A stretch of DNA of 64,000 nt from Peptoniphilus_A sp001811425 (GTDB lineage Bacteria; Bacillota; Clostridia; Tissierellales; Peptoniphilaceae), in the NCBI RefSeq assembly GCF_001811425.1, contig NZ_KV804728.1, forward strand, positions 1 to 64,000, read 5' to 3'. This document shows, piece by piece, positions 43,080 through 51,544 of this stretch; positions within the stretch are counted from its first letter, which is position 1, and each line of letters begins with the position of its first letter. The position numbers and the translations under genes are program-made. Below the pieces are notes generated by a model that searched no databases, was not told the origin of the DNA, and worked only from the letters and a program-made list of their open reading frames with translations.

Positions 43080-44627
43080 ATGAAAAGAAAAGATTTGGTT
43101 TTGATTGCTCATATTATATTACAAATTATTTTGTTCATACCTATAATTCCTTTTATAAAGTATCATCAACGAAAAGATATAGGAATTATAATAATAATTT
43201 TGCTGAGTATTGTAAATTTTATTTCGTATGTAATTACTATTTTAAATTCTGAAAATAAATTTGTAATAAAGCATAGTATACTCATTATATTATTTATAAT
43301 ATTTACATTGATAGAGGATTTAATATTAAGAGGTTTGTTAATAGGAAAACACATTGAATTAATCATATATAGCTTATTATTGCTAGAAAGTTTAGCGCTG
43401 ATAAATTCAACATATAGGTTAAATATTAAAAAACTAATTATAACTATTATTCTTTTTATTTCAGCTTTAACAATGAATTATAATTATTCGTTATCCGATT
43501 TTATATATAAATATGTAGTTATTATTTTATTAATGAGTCCTAGTATTTCATATATATTAGATAAAAAAATAAGACATAATAATAAAGGGGTAATTTTATA
43601 TTTACAAATATGTTTTATTATTTCTTTTTGTATTTATAAGAAAATCAATAGTATTGAGATTATTTCAATTAGTGAGTACCTACTATTATCAATTATATCA
43701 ATGGAGTTGGTATTACTATATAAAATTATGATAACGGATGTAAGAAAAGGATTAGCACTATTTATCAAAGCCATGAGGAACCTATTTTTAGGTTATATTG
43801 TTTTATTTGTAATGCTATATTTAGTTGGTATTTCTGTAGTATATATTACTTTATTATCTTTTTACTTTTTTATATATTTAGCAGAATTTAGAAGTTATAA
43901 GGAATATAAGAAACATCAAAGTGTTACTTTTGATGAATTATTAGATAGTTATTATGTTGAAATATATAGAAACAGAGAAATTGAAAGACTTAATACTTTA
44001 AAAATTCAGACATTCTTACATGATGATATACTTCAAATTATAATAGCTATACGTAGATGGATTGAAGATAATTTGTTAGGCTCAGATAAAAATTATATAT
44101 TACAGAATTTAGATAAATTGAATGATTTAATTCGACATGAAATTGATTCATTTAATCCTAAGATTAAAGAGTATAGTTCTTTGTACGATGCATATAATAA
44201 ACTTATATCAGATTTAGAAGATATGTATTTAAGTAAACAGATGCTTATTGAATTTGAATGTAAAAAAGATATTGAACTTTCATCACCTTATGATGAGCTA
44301 GTATATAAATGTATTAATGAGTTATTAATAAATGCGTTTAAGCATTCTAAAGGTTACAACACTAATATTAGTCTGAAAGTAGAAAAAAATATAATTTACT
44401 TAACAGTTACAAACGTTGGAGATTATATAAAAGATAAAGATAAAATTAAAGAAGGCAATATAGGATTAAATATTCTAAGACTTAATTTAAAACAATACAG
44501 AGGCGTATTTGAATATAAAATATTTAAAAATAATGAAGAATTAGAAGAATCATATGTACAATTTAAAATAAAAATTCCATTAGATAGGAGAGTTATAAAT
44601 GAAAATTTTGTTAATAGAAGATCATAA
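43080..44627 (+). CDS. Membrane sensor histidine kinase
   Basis: A 515-residue kinase. About eight membrane helices fill residues 1-275 without a sizeable external domain, as in peptide- or membrane-stress-sensing kinases. The phosphoacceptor His314 lies in FLHDDILQIIIAIRRWIEDN, the HDxxxQ pattern of the NarL-partner (HisKA_3-like) class. The ATPase domain has ELLINAFKHSKGYNTNI and IKEGNIGLNILRLNLKQYRG. It overlaps the response regulator gene by 29 bases. With the peptide modules downstream, it probably detects a modified peptide or an envelope signal. AAGGAAAAATC precedes the ATG, a weak site. Confidence 0.82.
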   Translation: MKRKDLVLIAHIILQIILFIPIIPFIKYHQRKDIGIIIIILLSIVNFISYVITILNSENKFVIKHSILIILFIIFTLIEDLILRGLLIGKHIELIIYSLLLLESLALINSTYRLNIKKLIITIILFISALTMNYNYSLSDFIYKYVVIILLMSPSISYILDKKIRHNNKGVILYLQICFIISFCIYKKINSIEIISISEYLLLSIISMELVLLYKIMITDVRKGLALFIKAMRNLFLGYIVLFVMLYLVGISVVYITLLSFYFFIYLAEFRSYKEYKKHQSVTFDELLDSYYVEIYRNREIERLNTLKIQTFLHDDILQIIIAIRRWIEDNLLGSDKNYILQNLDKLNDLIRHEIDSFNPKIKEYSSLYDAYNKLISDLEDMYLSKQMLIEFECKKDIELSSPYDELVYKCINELLINAFKHSKGYNTNISLKVEKNIIYLTVTNVGDYIKDKDKIKEGNIGLNILRLNLKQYRGVFEYKIFKNNEELEESYVQFKIKIPLDRRVINENFVNRRS

Positions 44628-45204
44628 GATGGTAGCTACTTCCTTAAAAATGAGTTTAGAAACAGAACAATCTATTTCTGTAGATGTAATAGACTGTATT
44701 GAAAAACTTAATACAGATAAATCAATTCTTAGTTATGATCTATTACTAATAGATATTAATTTGACAGGAATAGAAGGAACAATAAATGGCTTAGATGTGG
44801 CTGAAGAATTGATTAATAAATATGAAGATATAAAAATCGTAATTTTAACAGCGTATAAATTAGACTTCTATATTAAAAGAGCTAAAGAAATTGGATGTAA
44901 AGGATTTATTTCTAAAGAAGAAGAGACAAGTAAACTAATAGATGATATAAAATCTATAGCTCTTAAAGGTAAAGCGATCTTTCCAGAAGAAAATCATATG
45001 TTAGAACCATTAACAAAAAGTGAACTTCAAATAGTTAAACTATATTCAAACGGATTATCAAGGAAAGAGTTAGCTAAAGAAGTAAATACAAATGTAAGAA
45101 GTCTGGCAGTATCTTTATCAAGAATATATCAAAAGTTAGGCGTTAGAAATTACCAAGAAATGATAGATAAAGTGCGTGAATTAGGATATGTTGATTCATT
45201 TTAG
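44599..45204 (+). CDS. NarL-type response regulator
   Basis: A 201-residue response regulator. The receiver domain has MKILLIEDHKMVATSLKMSL, the phosphoacceptor Asp52 in LLLIDINLTGIEG, and IVILTAYKLDFYIKRA. The DNA-binding domain at residues 135-195 (LTKSELQIVKLYSNGLSRKE, then LAVSLSRIYQKLGVRNYQEM) is of LuxR/NarL type. It is the likely activator of the four motif-bearing promoters. AGGAGAG precedes the ATG. A decayed copy of its DNA-binding domain is found at 50996-51136, showing that a second such gene once existed. Confidence 0.85.
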   Translation: MKILLIEDHKMVATSLKMSLETEQSISVDVIDCIEKLNTDKSILSYDLLLIDINLTGIEGTINGLDVAEELINKYEDIKIVILTAYKLDFYIKRAKEIGCKGFISKEEETSKLIDDIKSIALKGKAIFPEENHMLEPLTKSELQIVKLYSNGLSRKELAKEVNTNVRSLAVSLSRIYQKLGVRNYQEMIDKVRELGYVDSF

Positions 45205-45209
45205 AGACA

Positions 45210-45243
45210 AGCATTAGAAATTTAGAATTCTAGTGCTTTTTTA
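45210..45243 (+). terminator. Intrinsic terminator
   Basis: AGCATTAGAA and TTCTAGTGCT form a stem followed by TTTTTTATT directly after the response regulator gene. Confidence 0.75.
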
Positions 45244-45378
45244 TTGTACACTTTAGCATGAATAAATCATCAGCTATGCTGGTGGTAGGAAAATAAACTT
45301 TAGCTTAAAGTAAAAACTCCCGTGATAAACTATATATGTTACTGGCAGTATCATAAATAGAATAGGGAGGTATCATAG

Positions 45379-45805
45379 ATGGATAAAATAGTTTATCACA
45401 TATATCTTGGGATTGTAAATATCACATAATATTTGCTCCAAAATACAGAAGACAAGTAATATATGAAAGATTAAAAAAAAATATAGGAAAAATTTTAAGG
45501 AATCTATTTGATAGAAAAGGAATATATATAATAGAAATAGAATGTTGTTCAGACCATATTCATATGTTGTTTGAGATTTAACCAAAATACAGATATCTCA
45601 AATAACGGGTTATTTAAAAGGAAAAAGTGTTCTAATAATATTTGATAGACACACGAATTTAAAATATAAAAATGAAAATATATATTTTGGGTGTAGAGGA
45701 TATTATGTAGACACAGTAAAAAAATGCTAAAAAGATACAAAAATATATAAAAAATCAATAAAAAGAAGATCTCATGGAAGACCAAATAAGTATTAAAGAA
45801 TATGT
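45379..45805 (+). pseudogene. tnpA: IS200-type tnpA, decayed
   Basis: Translations in shifting frames give KYRRQVIYERLKKNIGKILR, IEIECCSDHIHMLFEI and GYYVDT, the core of IS200/IS605 Y1 transposases including the HxH motif (HIH). Frameshifts and stops follow. A GGAGG site and ATG at 45379 remain. The hairpin TCAGC-TAT-GCTGG near 45272 may be part of the left end. The insertion is dead and separates the regulator genes from the first peptide module. Confidence 0.75.
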
Positions 45806-45837
45806 AGACTAATTTACGGGTAAGCAAGAGAACAAAA

Positions 45838-46037
45838 TCAAAAAATGAATTGCTAGGATAATTCACCTATGGAGAATTTCTTCGGGATATAAAAAAAATT
45901 TACTATGGCAAAACATTTAAATCATTTAACGAACCAAAAAACAATAGAAGAATATATAATATTACAACGAAGAAAGAATAAAGACAAAACTTGGATATTT
46001 AAGTCCGATTGAATATAGAAAATTAAATGCAGATTAG
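45838..46037 (+). pseudogene. IS3-family orfB C-terminal remnant
   Basis: Broken frames read FFGILKKEIYYGKTFKSF-like sequence, then ERIKTKLGYLSPIEYRK, the typical end of IS3/IS150-type transposases. The following GTCCAACTTTTTGGG near 46110 resembles the terminal sequence of such elements. Several stops and frameshifts make it non-functional. Confidence 0.7.
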
Positions 46038-46074
46038 CTATGATTTTTCCTAGGGGAAATCTTTAGGACAAAAA

Positions 46075-46106
46075 ACCAGAGACAAATATTTCTAGTTGTC
46101 TCTGGT
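46075..46106. terminator. Hairpin at the end of the IS3 remnant
   Basis: ACCAGAGACAA and TTGTCTCTGGT form a perfect 11-bp stem. It has no long T run and probably belongs to the insertion sequence end. Confidence 0.55.
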
Positions 46107-46240
46107 ATAAAGTCCAACTTTTTGGGATCACCTTATTAAGTCGGTGGTTATGATTTATTATATATTTTTACATAGACATAATATCATTTTTATAAATTAT
46201 TCTCAATGGAACATAAAAAATTAGATGTTAGAAAAATATT

Positions 46241-46281
46241 CACAAAAGTTAGCAGATTTATAAATTTATTTAAGTTACAAT
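46241..46281 (+). promoter_or_regulatory. Regulon promoter 2, upstream of the CcpM-like module
   Basis: CACAAAAGTTAGC (46241-46253), 22 bases, TACAAT (46276-46281). Spacing identical to promoter 1. It precedes the radical SAM gene at 46407 by about 125 bases. Confidence 0.75.
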
Positions 46282-46311
46282 GCAACCAAGTAGATAAGAA
46301 AAGTAAGATTA

Positions 46312-46332
46312 GGGTTTGGGGATAATCCTCAA
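46312..46332 (+). promoter_or_regulatory. Conserved leader hairpin
   Basis: GTTTGGGGATAATCCTCAA in the untranslated leader, forming a TTGGGG/CCTCAA stem. The leader of promoter 4 carries the same block at 54631-54649 at a similar distance from the -10. It may be an RNA control element. Confidence 0.5.
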
Positions 46333-46406
46333 TAATTGAAAATTAAGAACATCGGAATAAGGATTGCAGTAGGTAGTAGTTTAAATTCAAACCAAGGAGT
46401 ACAAAC

Positions 46407-47957
46407 ATGAAAATTGATAAATATATAAATGATATTAAAAGTCATATGATTGGTGAAAATTTTTTCAGGCTAGGTAAAGCATTCAGGACATTTAATAATT
46501 TTTACTTTTTGGATACAGGGACAGGGAAAGTATTTCAAGTAAGTGAACCAACTTATAGAATCTTGGACTGTATCTTTAAAACTAATTCACTGGAAAAAAT
46601 AAAAGAGATAGATATGGATGAAGATTTAATGGAAAAAGCCTTAGTTGAAATATGCTTGGAGATGAAGAAAAATAATTTGTTCTTAGCACCAGTAATTTCA
46701 AGAGAAAACATTGTTGGAAATCATATGAACTTAGAAAAAAATTTATCGAGCGAAATGAGTTCAGTTACACTAGAACTGACTGAAAAATGTAACTTGCGTT
46801 GCAAGTATTGCATATATGGGGAAACGAATGAGAACTACAGATGTTTTGGCAGTAAAGATATGTCATTTGACACAGCAAGAAAAGCAATAGATTTTTTGAT
46901 GGAACATTCTAAAAGAGATAAAAAAGTTTATATTGGGTTTTATGGAGGAGAACCTCTACTGAAGTTTGATTTAATTAAGGAGATTTGTGAATATACAGAA
47001 ACGAATTTCCCTGATAGAGAAATAATGTATTCTATGACAACAAATGGAACTCTGATTAATACTGAAATAGCAAAATATTTAGCGTCTAAGAGGAATCTCT
47101 CGTTAGTTATCAGCCTAGATGGTCCAGAAGATATTCATGATTCAAATAGAGTTTTTATAAATAACAGAGGTTCATTTTCAGAGACAATGAAAGGACTGGA
47201 AAAATTTGTAAAATATAAAAACTTATTAGACGGGACTCATTTCTTTCTAGTAAGTAGTGTGCTAACACCACCCTATAATAATGAAAAAATAGAAAAGATT
47301 GATAAATTTTTTAATAAAATGGCGGAAAAATATTGTTTTGGATTTTTGACCTCATATGTATCTAGAACAACTAAGGAAGAAGACTATGTTCCAATAATTA
47401 TGAGAGAAGAAAATCAATGGGAAGATAATTTAAATGATTATTGGGTTTATGATCCATTAAACATCTGGACTTTGGCAAATTTGGATAGAGATCCTTTTTT
47501 AAAGAAAACTCTTGTTAAAGAATCGTTAATTGGTATTCACAGAAGAAATATATCCGATTCCCCAATTAGCTATTATTCTCTAAATGGATGTTGTGTTCCA
47601 GGTGGTAGACGATTATATGTTACGGTAAATGGCGAATATCTTCCATGTGAAAGAATAGGAACGACACCATATATAGGCGATGTAAATAGAGGCCTAGATA
47701 TAGAAAAGATAAAGAAAGAATATATTGATAAATTTATTGATGAAGAAATAAGATATTGTGGAGAATGTTGGGCAATAAATTTGTGTAATAATTGTTATAT
47801 AGACTGTTTTGATGATCACGGGATTAATTTTTCCCATAGACATGAGCTTTGTAAAAACACTAGAGGTATTTTATGTGAAAATTTGTCTATATACCATGAA
47901 ATTTTAGAAAAAAATCCTGAAATAATCAATGGTCTAAATGATATTATAATTGAATAA
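46407..47957 (+). CDS. CcpM-like radical SAM/SPASM peptide maturase
   Basis: A 516-residue radical SAM enzyme. Residues 1-110 are a peptide-binding type N-terminal region. The cluster-binding motif CNLRCKYC has Cys128, 132 and 135. GFYGGEPLLKFDLIKEICEY is the GGEP motif. The SPASM part has CCVPGGRRLYVTVNGEYLPC and later CGECWAINLCNNCYIDC, typical for auxiliary iron-sulfur clusters. This layout and the Cys-rich short gene directly downstream fit the CcpM-type maturases of clostridial Cys-rich (Clo7bot-like) peptides. It would install thioether or similar carbon cross-links in the peptide encoded at 47982. CAAGGAG precedes the ATG. Confidence 0.8.
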   Translation: MKIDKYINDIKSHMIGENFFRLGKAFRTFNNFYFLDTGTGKVFQVSEPTYRILDCIFKTNSLEKIKEIDMDEDLMEKALVEICLEMKKNNLFLAPVISRENIVGNHMNLEKNLSSEMSSVTLELTEKCNLRCKYCIYGETNENYRCFGSKDMSFDTARKAIDFLMEHSKRDKKVYIGFYGGEPLLKFDLIKEICEYTETNFPDREIMYSMTTNGTLINTEIAKYLASKRNLSLVISLDGPEDIHDSNRVFINNRGSFSETMKGLEKFVKYKNLLDGTHFFLVSSVLTPPYNNEKIEKIDKFFNKMAEKYCFGFLTSYVSRTTKEEDYVPIIMREENQWEDNLNDYWVYDPLNIWTLANLDRDPFLKKTLVKESLIGIHRRNISDSPISYYSLNGCCVPGGRRLYVTVNGEYLPCERIGTTPYIGDVNRGLDIEKIKKEYIDKFIDEEIRYCGECWAINLCNNCYIDCFDDHGINFSHRHELCKNTRGILCENLSIYHEILEKNPEIINGLNDIIIE

Positions 47958-47981
47958 AATAATTAAAAAGGAGGGAGTAAA

Positions 47982-48218
47982 GTGAAACAAATTAATCCAA
48001 TAGGAAGGAAGCCAGGAGATTCTATTTATCCTATGGCTTGTTTCTGCTCATCAGATGGATCAAATGATGGTGGAGTAGCGAATTTTAACTCAGCAAAAGG
48101 TAAAGATACCTGCAGCCATTGCGGTTGTTATTGTGATAGCTATGGGTTACCTTTTCAAGTAAATACTGGCACATATAAAAGCAACGCATCGTATACTGAC
48201 AGAACCTCATCAATATAA
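47982..48218 (+). CDS. Cys-rich precursor peptide
   Basis: A 78-residue peptide starting at GTG behind AAGGAGGGAG. The leader-like start (KQINPIGRKPGDSIYPM) is followed by ACFCSSDGS, a Cys-free spacer, then TCSHCGCYCDSYG and a Ser/Thr-rich tail. Cys residues are at 20, 22 and four more between 44 and 51. It directly follows the CcpM-like maturase gene and is its presumed substrate. The Cys-CxC clusters separated by a Gly/Asn-rich loop differ from the regular CXXX peptides encoded later in the window. It may be a bacteriocin or signal. Confidence 0.75.
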   Translation: MKQINPIGRKPGDSIYPMACFCSSDGSNDGGVANFNSAKGKDTCSHCGCYCDSYGLPFQVNTGTYKSNASYTDRTSSI

Positions 48219-48299
48219 TATGCAAGAAGTTAAATTATTATGTAGGTTAAGATATAGGTAGTAAGCAATTATAATAAGATCATGGTTATTTCAAGTTTT

Positions 48300-48341
48300 C
48301 AGAGCATACATATTGTTTTTCATATGTATGTTCTGTTTTTG
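48300..48341 (+). terminator. Intrinsic terminator
   Basis: CAGAGCATACATAT and ATATGTATGTTCTG form a 14-bp stem (one G-T pair) followed by TTTTT. It ends the precursor transcript and partially separates the VanZ-family gene. Confidence 0.75.
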
Positions 48342-48370
48342 AATTGGCTTATTGAATAGGAGAACTTTAT

Positions 48371-48886
48371 ATGAATAGAAATAAATTAATTAATATAATA
48401 TTTTATATAAGTGGATTGGTATATTTATGTATATTAATTATGCTTTTATTTAAAGGGTTTTGGAAAAGAATGGATTCACAATCTATAAATTTAATTCCAT
48501 TTAAAACAATATTTAACTACATAACTCTAATTGCTAGTCCTAAATTTGGATTTTCCGTAGAAAATATTGTTGGCAATATTTTATTATTTTTGCCCATGGG
48601 GATTTATTTAAATGTAATAACAGATCGGAATAAATTAAGTTTAACCATTATCATTTTGATTAGTATTTTAGTGGAAGTTATTCAATATTTGTTCAATCTT
48701 GGCATTTTAGATATTGACGATATTATATTGAATTCTATTGGTGGATTTATAGGAATAAAGACTTATAATTTTCTACTAACTAAATTCAAAACTAGAGATA
48801 AAATAAAAAGAATCACTATAGCAGCTTCTATCATGATATTTATTTTGATATGCGTTGTTTTATTCTATCAAAATATATATTTATAG
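48371..48886 (+). CDS. VanZ-family membrane protein
   Basis: A 171-residue protein of five hydrophobic segments with the VanZ hallmarks SINLIPFKTIFNYI, NILLFLPMGIYLNV and EVIQYLFNLGILDIDDIILN-SIGGFIG. TAGGAG precedes the ATG. It lies between a Cys-rich peptide gene and an exporter gene and could give self-protection, as other VanZ-like proteins lower susceptibility to envelope-active compounds. That is inference. It is a relative of the protein at 312, which also neighbours ABC transporter sequence. Confidence 0.75.
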   Translation: MNRNKLINIIFYISGLVYLCILIMLLFKGFWKRMDSQSINLIPFKTIFNYITLIASPKFGFSVENIVGNILLFLPMGIYLNVITDRNKLSLTIIILISILVEVIQYLFNLGILDIDDIILNSIGGFIGIKTYNFLLTKFKTRDKIKRITIAASIMIFILICVVLFYQNIYL

Positions 48887-49224
48887 TAAGAGAGTATGGG
48901 TTAATATAAATGAATATAACTTATTAAAATATGGGCAACTAAATATTTTACGGAGACATAATGTATGTTATGAGAATATATATTTATAAATAAATGGATG
49001 ATTTAATTAATCTTTATTAAAGAATAAAACTTGAAATTATTCAATTATTACACTTATTGAACTAGTATCAACTATTATCCAAGTGATATCTACAATTATT
49101 TTAGCTTATTTTTGAATAAAGAATTAAAGGAAACAAGAATAGAATCATCTCAGTGAGAAATGTATCGCAAAGAAGACAATCTAAGATATTTGATGTACTA
49201 AAAGTTATGATAGGGGATTTCAAT
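48887..49224. other. AT-rich intergenic region, nothing clear
   Basis: No gene, copy of the 13-bp motif or convincing promoter was recognised in these 338 bases. Short open frames here lack ribosome binding sites. The DNA may contain remains of a deleted gene. Confidence 0.5.
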
Positions 49225-50994
49225 ATGTGTAAGAACAGGTTCAAAACAAATATATTTTCAAATTTAAGCAAAATATTCAAATGTATTATGAACTTAGATA
49301 GCAAATATATTTTCATTTCTTTTGTATATACTATAATAGGTGGGGTACTACCATCATTATCTATCATTACTATGCAAAGAATCATTAATAAAATACAAAC
49401 TGGGAGTGATTTGAAAAGTACTGCTTTAATTATTTTTTTATATCTAGGTATAGAAATATTTTCGATAATTTCAAGTAATATTATTTCCTATTATAATTCA
49501 AGCTTTAGTTTAAAATTTTCATTAAAATCATCAGAGAGGATTTTGTTTAAAGCTTCAAAGCTTTCTTTGTCTGATTATGAAAATAGTAAAACTTATGATT
49601 TAATAAATAGGGCTCAAAATGGAGGTGGAACTAGGCTATTAGATTATTATTTTGAGTTTACAAATATTATAAAACAGTTTATAACTTTGATATCATACTT
49701 ATTAATTTTATTAACTTTTAGATTTTGGTTGGTATTCGCAATAATAGTTCTACCTTTTGTGCGATACATTATAAGCAATAATTATAATCGGAAAAGCTTT
49801 AATATTATAAAAAAAAGAACTAATGAACAAAGAAAAAATTGGTATATTACATATCTATTAACATACGGGAGTTTTTTTAAAGAATTAAAGATATTTAATT
49901 TATTCAATTATTTCATTAAAAAATATAGAAACTTTAATGAAAAATTTAATGATGAAGATTTACAACTTTCTAAAGATAGAACTATCACAAATAGTTTTTT
50001 ATCGTTATTAGATATAATTATTGATGGAATGTTGTTATTTTATATTTTGAAGATGGGAATAGATGGAAACATATTAATAGGTAGTGTAATGATGTATGTT
50101 AGTACATTAACCGATTCAAAGGAAGGCATTTCTATGATACTTACGGGGATTTCAAATCTTATAAATGAAAGCTTATTTATAGATCAATTATTTGAGTATT
50201 TAAATTTACCTGAGGAAAATAATAGCGGAAAAATTAAAATAGACTTGATAAAATCTATTGAATTAAGGGATGTTTCATTTAAATACGAGAATGATGATAA
50301 ATATGTATTAAAAAATATCAATTTAAAGATTAATGGAGATGAAAAAGTTGCACTCTTAGGAGTAAATGGAAGTGGTAAGACAACTTTAATTAAACTAATT
50401 ATGGGATTTTATCAAAATTATGAGGGCGAAATTTTAATTAATGAAATTAATCTTGAGTTAATAGATAGGTTATCCTTATTAGATAGAATATCGACTTTAT
50501 TTCAAGATTTTGCTAAATATGAAACGACATTAAGGAAGAATATAGCATTTGGCAACCTCGAAATATTAAATAAAAATGAAGATTTAAATATTATATTAAA
50601 TAAATTTAAAATAAATGACATGCTTAATGAAAATGAAATTGAGTTAGACACTCAACTTGGGTCATTATTTGATAATGGGATAAACTTGTCAATGGGACAA
50701 TGGCAAAAAGTAGCTTTAGCAAGAGCATTTACTAAAAATTCTGATTTATATATCTTAGACGAGCCAAATGCATCAATGGATTTGATTACTGAGTATGAAA
50801 TATTTGAACTCTATGAAAGCATATTAGAAAATAAAATGGGTATCATAATTATTCATAAACTGAACAATATAACTAAAATTGTGGATAGGATAATAGTTTT
50901 AGATGAGGGAGAATTAGTTGAATCTGGAACACATGAAAATTTAATTAAGAATAACAAACTGTACTATAGGTTATATAATTTAAATAAGATTTAG
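49225..50994 (+). CDS. ABC exporter, permease-ATPase fusion
   Basis: A 589-residue half transporter. The ATG at 49225 is preferred to upstream in-frame starts because AGGGGA lies 7 bases before it. Five to six membrane helices span residues 30-290 (VYTIIGGVLPSLSIITMQRI). The ATPase has Walker A GVNGSGKTTLIKLIMG, signature LSMGQWQKVALARAF (Met in place of the usual Gly), Walker B LYILDEPNASMD, and the H-loop in IIIHKLNNI. There is no C39 leader-peptidase domain. It belongs with the CcpM-like maturase and precursor genes and should export the mature peptide. Confidence 0.8.
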   Translation: MCKNRFKTNIFSNLSKIFKCIMNLDSKYIFISFVYTIIGGVLPSLSIITMQRIINKIQTGSDLKSTALIIFLYLGIEIFSIISSNIISYYNSSFSLKFSLKSSERILFKASKLSLSDYENSKTYDLINRAQNGGGTRLLDYYFEFTNIIKQFITLISYLLILLTFRFWLVFAIIVLPFVRYIISNNYNRKSFNIIKKRTNEQRKNWYITYLLTYGSFFKELKIFNLFNYFIKKYRNFNEKFNDEDLQLSKDRTITNSFLSLLDIIIDGMLLFYILKMGIDGNILIGSVMMYVSTLTDSKEGISMILTGISNLINESLFIDQLFEYLNLPEENNSGKIKIDLIKSIELRDVSFKYENDDKYVLKNINLKINGDEKVALLGVNGSGKTTLIKLIMGFYQNYEGEILINEINLELIDRLSLLDRISTLFQDFAKYETTLRKNIAFGNLEILNKNEDLNIILNKFKINDMLNENEIELDTQLGSLFDNGINLSMGQWQKVALARAFTKNSDLYILDEPNASMDLITEYEIFELYESILENKMGIIIIHKLNNITKIVDRIIVLDEGELVESGTHENLIKNNKLYYRLYNLNKI

Positions 50995-50995
50995 A

Positions 50996-51136
50996 AAAGA
51001 ACTTTCTCAAAAGCTAAATACTAATGTGAGAAGTTTATCAGTTACCATATCTAGGATATATCAAAAGTTGAATGTGAGAAATTATCAAGGAATGGTAGAT
51101 AGAGTAAGAGAGCTAGGATATATTAATCCATTTTAA
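50996..51136 (+). pseudogene. Response regulator DNA-binding domain remnant
   Basis: The frame reads KELSQKLNTNVRSLSVTISR and IYQKLNVRNYQGMVDRVREL to a TAA. Aligned with residues 150-201 of the regulator at 44599 it is about two-thirds identical. It begins immediately after the exporter's stop codon and has no start. It is the 3' end of a second regulator gene, so a kinase/regulator pair was probably present upstream of the next module and was lost by recombination. Confidence 0.85.
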
Positions 51137-51275
51137 AGAAAAATATTATATAGAAAATACATTGAATAATAAAATTAGATCAGAGATATTAGAATATTTT
51201 AACTTGTATCTCTTTTAATTTGTATAAAAATATGTATAAATTTACGTTAATCTATATGCGTTAGTTAATTTTATG

Positions 51276-51315
51276 CACAAAAGTTAGCTGAAAAAATGGT
51301 ATCTAGATATAAAAT
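51276..51315 (+). promoter_or_regulatory. Regulon promoter 3, upstream of CXXX module 1
   Basis: CACAAAAGTTAGC (51276-51288), then TAAAAT (51310-51315) after 21 bases, with TATAAA as an overlapping alternative -10. It precedes the precursor gene at 51380 by 65 bases. Confidence 0.7.
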
Positions 51316-51379
51316 TATAAGTGATGATTAAATTGTAAATAGTAATAACATTAAAAAATTTTGAAAGGTGAGTGAGATA

Positions 51380-51544
51380 ATGAATTATTCAAGCAAAATT
51401 AAAACAAAAGAACAAACAGTAACTCCACTTAACGTATGTAAATTTGTTTGCGTACAAACATGTAGGTATAGCTGTACAGCTAAAAATGCAGCAGATCATC
51501 CAAGATTTGGAAGTAAAAATTTAATTAACAAAAATGATAAATAA
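51380..51544 (+). CDS. CXXX-type precursor peptide A
   Basis: A 54-residue peptide with GAAAGGTG upstream of the ATG. The leader MNYSSKIKTKEQTVTPLN is followed by CKFVCVQTCRYSC, with Cys at 20, 24, 28 and 32 (strict C-x3-C spacing), and then a 22-residue tail without Cys (AADHPRFGSKNLINKNDK). It overlaps the maturase start by 11 bases, so the two are translationally coupled. It shares the YxSKI leader motif with the peptides at 58993 and 59188. Only four Cys and the tail set it apart from those. Confidence 0.8.
   Translation: MNYSSKIKTKEQTVTPLNVCKFVCVQTCRYSCTAKNAADHPRFGSKNLINKNDK

Noticed and set aside
44019..46281. The motif CACAAAAGTTAGC as part of an insertion sequence end or dispersed repeat
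   Set aside because: Outside the motif and the -10 the four flanking sequences differ, and each copy keeps the same direction and -10 distance, which mobile repeats would not.
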